Shown here one piece after another: positions 5,587 through 8,047 of a stretch of DNA of 8,047 nucleotides. The stretch's first letter is position 1. Every line of letters starts with the position of its first letter. The position numbers and the translations under genes are program-made. The notes below the pieces were generated by a model. It had not been told where the DNA came from and did not search any database. It saw nothing but the letters and a program-made list of their open reading frames with translations. This DNA comes from an uncultured Prevotellaceae bacterium (GTDB lineage: Bacteria > Bacteroidota > Bacteroidia > Bacteroidales > Muribaculaceae). The stretch is taken from contig CALAVD010000066.1 in NCBI GenBank assembly GCA_937892085.1, positions 1 through 8,047 on the forward strand. The letters are read 5' to 3'.

Positions 5587-6707
5587 TTTTTCGCTAATAT
5601 TCTCTTATAAAACTCAAGATGTCGCTGTGCTACCACGTGGGCGTCGTTATGCTTCTCGACAAACTCTCGGCTGCGGCGGCTTAGGTCAGGGAGCAGGTGC
5701 TTGTTCTGCACTATCCACTCAAGTTTGGCATCTATGTCATCCTCTATGAGCGGACTCACGTTGACTATTGGCTGGTTGTCGTGCTCGCCAATCATGTTGT
5801 AGTATTCAGGTTCTGCACCGCTCACTGCCACCAGTCCGCGCGCCATGGCGAGCAAGGCGTTGGTGGCGGGGGTGTAGGAGTAGAGCTGGTCGAGAATTAC
5901 GTGCGACTTGCTCAGCAGTTCCACATAGTCTTCGTAGGGCACATTCTCAACTACCCTCAGCTCGCACAGGTCGGGGTGGCGTTCCACGGTGCGCCGAGCC
6001 GCCTCAAGGAGCAGGTCGGTACCTTTGAGGATATTGCGGTCGCGCTGAATGCCTATGAAGAATTTCACCTTCTCGGGCTCTCGGTCGAGGAAGCGCGGCT
6101 CCACGCTCTTGGTGTCGATGGGGATGCCTCCGTAGGCGAGTCGCCCGCCGAGCAACGGCTTGTAGCATTCGTGATATTCCCAAAGACACGAGATTGCGCC
6201 ATCTATGTTGCTGATGATGTGGTTGCTGTGCTCGCGCATCAACGGCAGTTTCCAGTTGTCCTCGTGCTTAGCTTTATATTCTTGCGACAAAGCATAGGGA
6301 GAGGGCTGGTCGCCAACCATGTAATCGCTGTAGCGATAGGTCTTGCCGTCGTGACATGCGTGGTAATATACATAGTCGGTGCCTAACGCACTCAGCACCA
6401 TACAACGATTGTGGCGCTTGAGCCAGTCGAAGATGCGCTGCACCTTAGCTGGCTTGAGGTCGAGGAAAATGTTGCCACAGGTCACCACCACGTCAAAACC
6501 TCGCATCTGTGGCAATGCTCGAAGCACGTCGAGTACATATTTTACTGCACCCAACTTTCCTGGTCCTCGCTTGAGGTTGATGTCGCGATTGGTGTCCATC
6601 CAATGCGAGCCATTGCTTGCCACTACTGCCGTATGCCCCATGTCGCGCATAGCTTGAGCAAGGCAGTTGTGCATATTGCTGGCATCTCCTACGAAGAGTA
6701 TCTTCAT
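5583..6707 (-). CDS. GT-B fold, GT4-like glycosyltransferase
   Basis: The product has 374 residues, usual for GT4. The N-terminal Rossmann half runs KILFVGDASNMHNCLAQAM...GHTAVVAS, then FDVVVTCGNIF and the loop VLSALGTDYVYY. The C-terminal half opens with KFFIGIQRDRNILKGTDLLLEAA (205-227), the donor-domain segment with the conserved K-G-x-x-L-L. It continues with VILDQLYSYTPATNALLAMARG (260-281), which lines up with the E-x7-E region. The usual second glutamate (EAMA) appears as leucine (L276 in LLAMA), so the nucleotide-sugar site is non-standard. No signal peptide or membrane segment is seen. The gene is clearly richer in GC than the + strand genes on its left, and long open frames on its opposite strand follow from that. 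It is the first gene of the minus-strand pair, with a leader of roughly 90 bases. Confidence 0.85.
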   Translation of the reverse strand: MKILFVGDASNMHNCLAQAMRDMGHTAVVASNGSHWMDTNRDINLKRGPGKLGAVKYVLDVLRALPQMRGFDVVVTCGNIFLDLKPAKVQRIFDWLKRHNRCMVLSALGTDYVYYHACHDGKTYRYSDYMVGDQPSPYALSQEYKAKHEDNWKLPLMREHSNHIISNIDGAISCLWEYHECYKPLLGGRLAYGGIPIDTKSVEPRFLDREPEKVKFFIGIQRDRNILKGTDLLLEAARRTVERHPDLCELRVVENVPYEDYVELLSKSHVILDQLYSYTPATNALLAMARGLVAVSGAEPEYYNMIGEHDNQPIVNVSPLIEDDIDAKLEWIVQNKHLLPDLSRRSREFVEKHNDAHVVAQRHLEFYKRILAKK

Positions 6708-6728
6708 CGTTTATCGTTATTCGTTTTG
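6708..6728. repeat. Heptamer array in the GT4-like leader (CGTTTAT / CGTTATT / CGTTTTG)
   Basis: Three consecutive 7-base units begin with CGTT (6708, 6715, 6722). They sit directly against the start codon of the minus-strand gene (complement of 6705-6707), so the repeat lies in its ribosome-loading region. The 7-base period is the same as in the arrays near 1978 and 2062. Confidence 0.7.
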
Positions 6729-6738
6729 CCGCTTCGCT
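6723..6738. repeat. 16-base direct repeat, left copy
   Basis: GTTTTGCCGCTTCGCT at 6723-6738 is repeated exactly at 7802-7817. The two copies bracket the plus-strand glycosyltransferase. The core CGCTTCGCT occurs a third time at 7831-7839. Confidence 0.85.
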
Positions 6739-6762
6739 TGCTGGTTTTGAGTAACTACTTCT

Positions 6763-6783
6763 CTAAACTCTAAACTTTAAAGC
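6763..6783. repeat. Heptamer array (CTAAACT, CTAAACT, TTAAAGC)
   Basis: Two exact CTAAACT units (6763-6769, 6770-6776) and a decayed third form another 7-base periodic block, in the 5' leader of the minus-strand glycosyltransferase transcript. Confidence 0.7.
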
Positions 6784-6801
6784 GTGAGTTTGAATTTTTC
6801 G

Positions 6802-6833
6802 CAAAATTATTGTTTTTTTTGTTTTTATCCAAG
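6802..6833 (-). promoter_or_regulatory. Promoter of the minus-strand glycosyltransferase pair
   Basis: On the minus strand the -7 box TAATTTTG (complement of 6802-6809) is an exact TAnnTTTG match. CTTG (complement of 6830-6833), 20 bases upstream, fits the -33 box at three of four bases. Transcription would start near 6796, giving a leader of about 90 bases that contains two heptamer repeats. Confidence 0.5.
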
Positions 6834-6849
6834 AAAATATATAATTTTG
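6818..6849 (+). promoter_or_regulatory. Promoter of the plus-strand glycosyltransferase
   Basis: TTTG (6818-6821), 20 bases, then TAATTTTG (6842-6849) is an exact match to the Bacteroidetes -33/-7 layout. The -7 box ends eight bases before the ATG at 6858, so the transcript should have almost no leader. It overlaps the minus-strand promoter, so the two probably cannot be occupied together. Confidence 0.6.
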
Positions 6850-6857
6850 GTGTCGTT

Positions 6858-7802
6858 ATGAGTACAGTATCAATAATTATTCCGGTTTATAACCGTGCAA
6901 ACATAGTGTCACGAACACTGAAAACTGTGTTGGACCAGACTTATCGTCCGCTGCAAGTGATATTGGTAGATAACTTCTCGACCGACGATACGATGGTGGT
7001 GCTCAACCAGTTTAAAATTGAGAATAATGCCCCTGACTTTGAAGTGATTGTTACACAAGAGAAGCATCAAACTGCCAGTGCCGCCCGCAATCGTGGAATG
7101 CAGTTTGCTACAGGTGAATACATGATGTTTTTCGATAGCGACGACATTATGGACCGCCGACTGGTGCAGAAGTACGTTAGTGCGTTTCAGTCGTCACCAC
7201 GTCGTGTTGACATCGTTATTGCTCGACGCAATCATGTCAATGAGATAGGCGAGAAAACCTTGATGCCCATATTCAAGAAAGACATCATCGCCAATCACAT
7301 CCTTCATAGCGTGCTGGCCACACAAGCCTTCTGTGCTCGTCACGATTTCATAAAAAAAATTGAGTGGAACAATAGCGTTTCGCACTGGAATGATTTTGAA
7401 TACGGATTGCGTTTATTGCTGGCACGCCCCATCGTGGGGTATCTTGAAGGAAAGGCGCGCGTAGATGTGATTTATGGCGGAGCGAATTCTATCACTGGAA
7501 CCAGTTTTAGCGAGAAGCATGGCAAGTGGGAGGTAGCGCTGCATTTCATGAATCTTGACGTGAAGAACTCCAACCTTATTGACAAGCAGCGTTACTATGA
7601 CCTTCTTGCCTATCGACTGCTTGACTTGGCGGCTCACTATGAGCGTGAAGGGCACCCTGAATATGCCAAACCCGCAGTTCAGAAAGCTTATTCCACTCTC
7701 AATCGCAAGAGAATCTACCGCAAGGTGATGCCGTGGCTCTTCAAGCGCATCGTGAAAGGGAAACGCGGCTCGGCTCGCATAGCACGGTGGGTGATTAAGT
7801 AG
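6858..7802 (+). CDS. Family 2 (GT-A) glycosyltransferase
   Basis: The 314-residue product begins MSTVSIIIPVYNRANIVSRT, the classic GT2 start. The ATG at 6858 is chosen because the frame upstream uses only a TTG start and covers the promoter. Conserved steps follow in order: VILVDNFSTDDT (34-45), ASAARNRGMQFATGEYMMFFDSDD (73-96) with the metal-binding D93-x-D95, and WNDFEYGLRLL (177-187), where the acidic residues supply the likely catalytic base. The C-terminal 100 residues are helical and strongly basic (KRIYRK...KRIVKGKRGSARIARWVIK), which suggests contact with the inner membrane or an anionic lipid-linked acceptor. It is transcribed away from the other two glycosyltransferases from an overlapping promoter. 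The donor and acceptor sugars are unknown. Confidence 0.92.
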   Translation: MSTVSIIIPVYNRANIVSRTLKTVLDQTYRPLQVILVDNFSTDDTMVVLNQFKIENNAPDFEVIVTQEKHQTASAARNRGMQFATGEYMMFFDSDDIMDRRLVQKYVSAFQSSPRRVDIVIARRNHVNEIGEKTLMPIFKKDIIANHILHSVLATQAFCARHDFIKKIEWNNSVSHWNDFEYGLRLLLARPIVGYLEGKARVDVIYGGANSITGTSFSEKHGKWEVALHFMNLDVKNSNLIDKQRYYDLLAYRLLDLAAHYEREGHPEYAKPAVQKAYSTLNRKRIYRKVMPWLFKRIVKGKRGSARIARWVIK

Positions 7803-7817
7803 TTTTGCCGCTTCGCT
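7802..7817. repeat. 16-base direct repeat, right copy
   Basis: This is an exact copy of 6723-6738 that begins on the last base of the stop codon of the plus-strand glycosyltransferase. A further CGCTTCGCT core lies at 7831-7839. Confidence 0.85.
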
Positions 7818-7889
7818 GGTCACACAGTATCGCTTCGCTCCACAAGTGCCAAAGGGGGTTACGTCTCATGGTGTCAGTTATGCATTATT

Positions 7890-7924
7890 AAAATAGGGCG
7901 TGACTGATTGCCGGTCACGCCCTA
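7890..7924 (-). terminator. Intrinsic terminator of the right-edge minus-strand gene
   Basis: TAGGGCGTGAC (7894-7904) pairs perfectly with GTCACGCCCTA (7914-7924) around a 9-base loop. Read on the minus strand it is followed by TTTTAATAAT and lies 22 bases beyond the stop of the edge gene. On the plus strand it is followed by ATAGTATAATC, a poor T tract, so it is only a weak stop for the glycosyltransferase ending at 7802. Confidence 0.7.
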
Positions 7925-7946
7925 ATAGTATAATCTCGTTTTGTGA

Positions 7947-8047
7947 TTACTTGATTATTACTTTCTTACCGGCATGGATGTAGATGCCAGCTGGGAGGTT
8001 GTTGCTGTTCATCTTGCGACCCATGAGGTCGTAGTAGTTGTTGTCTT
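7947..8047 (-). CDS. C-terminal tail of an exported protein with a sorting-domain-like end (5' end outside window)
   Basis: Only the last 32 codons are inside the window. They read, in part, YYDLMGRKMNSNN, LPAGIYIHAGKKV and IIK before a TAA stop (complement of 7947-7949). The pattern Y-D-L-x-G-R ... L-P-x-G-I-Y-I ... G-K-K-V-x-I-K is the ending of many Bacteroidetes secreted and surface proteins, where it forms a C-terminal beta domain of the type IX secretion or a related class. The rest of the protein, and so its activity, cannot be known from here. The tail is too short for ordinary gene finding, but the match to the pattern and the terminator 22 bases on make it a confident gene end. Confidence 0.82.
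   Translation of the reverse strand, partial: DNNYYDLMGRKMNSNNLPAGIYIHAGKKVIIK

Noticed and set aside
5697..6386. Long plus-strand open frame opposite the GT4-like gene
   Set aside because: It is the antisense shadow of a GC-rich gene with clear glycosyltransferase motifs; its translation has no family features and no promoter.
3266..6707. Bacillithiol-type pathway (GT4 enzyme plus PIG-L deacetylase)
   Set aside because: The GT4-like protein lacks the recognisable BshA features and the canonical E-x7-E, no BshC-like gene is present, and the two genes are in opposite operons.
6810..6857. Upstream TTG start of the plus-strand glycosyltransferase
   Set aside because: It would place the promoter boxes inside the gene, and the added residues are not part of the GT2 fold, which begins at the ATG at 6858.

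Overview
The window looks like a gut-type member of the Bacteroidales, in the broad Bacteroides/Prevotella/Muribaculaceae range. This rests on several signs. Promoter-like sites follow the Bacteroidetes form (TTTG, about 20 bases, TAnnTTTG), and starts lack a Shine-Dalgarno sequence. There is a lipoprotein that looks like a DUF4369 plus thioredoxin-fold protein, and a protein tail of the Bacteroidetes sorting-domain type at the right edge. The genus cannot be fixed from this sequence.

Left part (1-2160): the 3' end of a surface protein with two Ig-like (BIG2) repeats and a C-terminal dockerin module, closed by a good intrinsic terminator. Next comes a 541-base AT-rich gap with small hairpins and one orphan promoter-like site but no convincing gene. 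It is followed by a secreted protein of unknown function, probably an outer-membrane beta-barrel, and a 188-base spacer made largely of 7-base repeats.

Middle (2161-4782, + strand): a tight three-gene run with gaps of 13 and 2 bases. It encodes a thioredoxin-fold lipoprotein without its CxxC cysteines, a PIG-L/LmbE-type zinc deacetylase, and a short divergent ATP-grasp protein. Its stop codon abuts, base for base, the stop of the genes coming the other way.

Right part (4783-7949): two minus-strand glycosyltransferases (a GT-B/GT4-like enzyme, then a GT-A/GT2 enzyme, joined by a 4-base ATGA overlap) and a plus-strand GT2 enzyme facing away from them. The two directions start from an overlapping pair of divergent promoters whose -7 boxes are exact mirror images. 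At the right edge is the tail of a minus-strand gene for a probably exported protein, followed by its hairpin terminator.

Taken together, the deacetylase, ATP-grasp protein and three glycosyltransferases suggest a small glycoconjugate locus. One testable reading is that the deacetylase frees an amine on an acetamido sugar and the ATP-grasp enzyme joins a carboxylate to it. That substrate logic is inference. What the sequence shows directly is the families, the spacing, the repeats and the missing catalytic residues.
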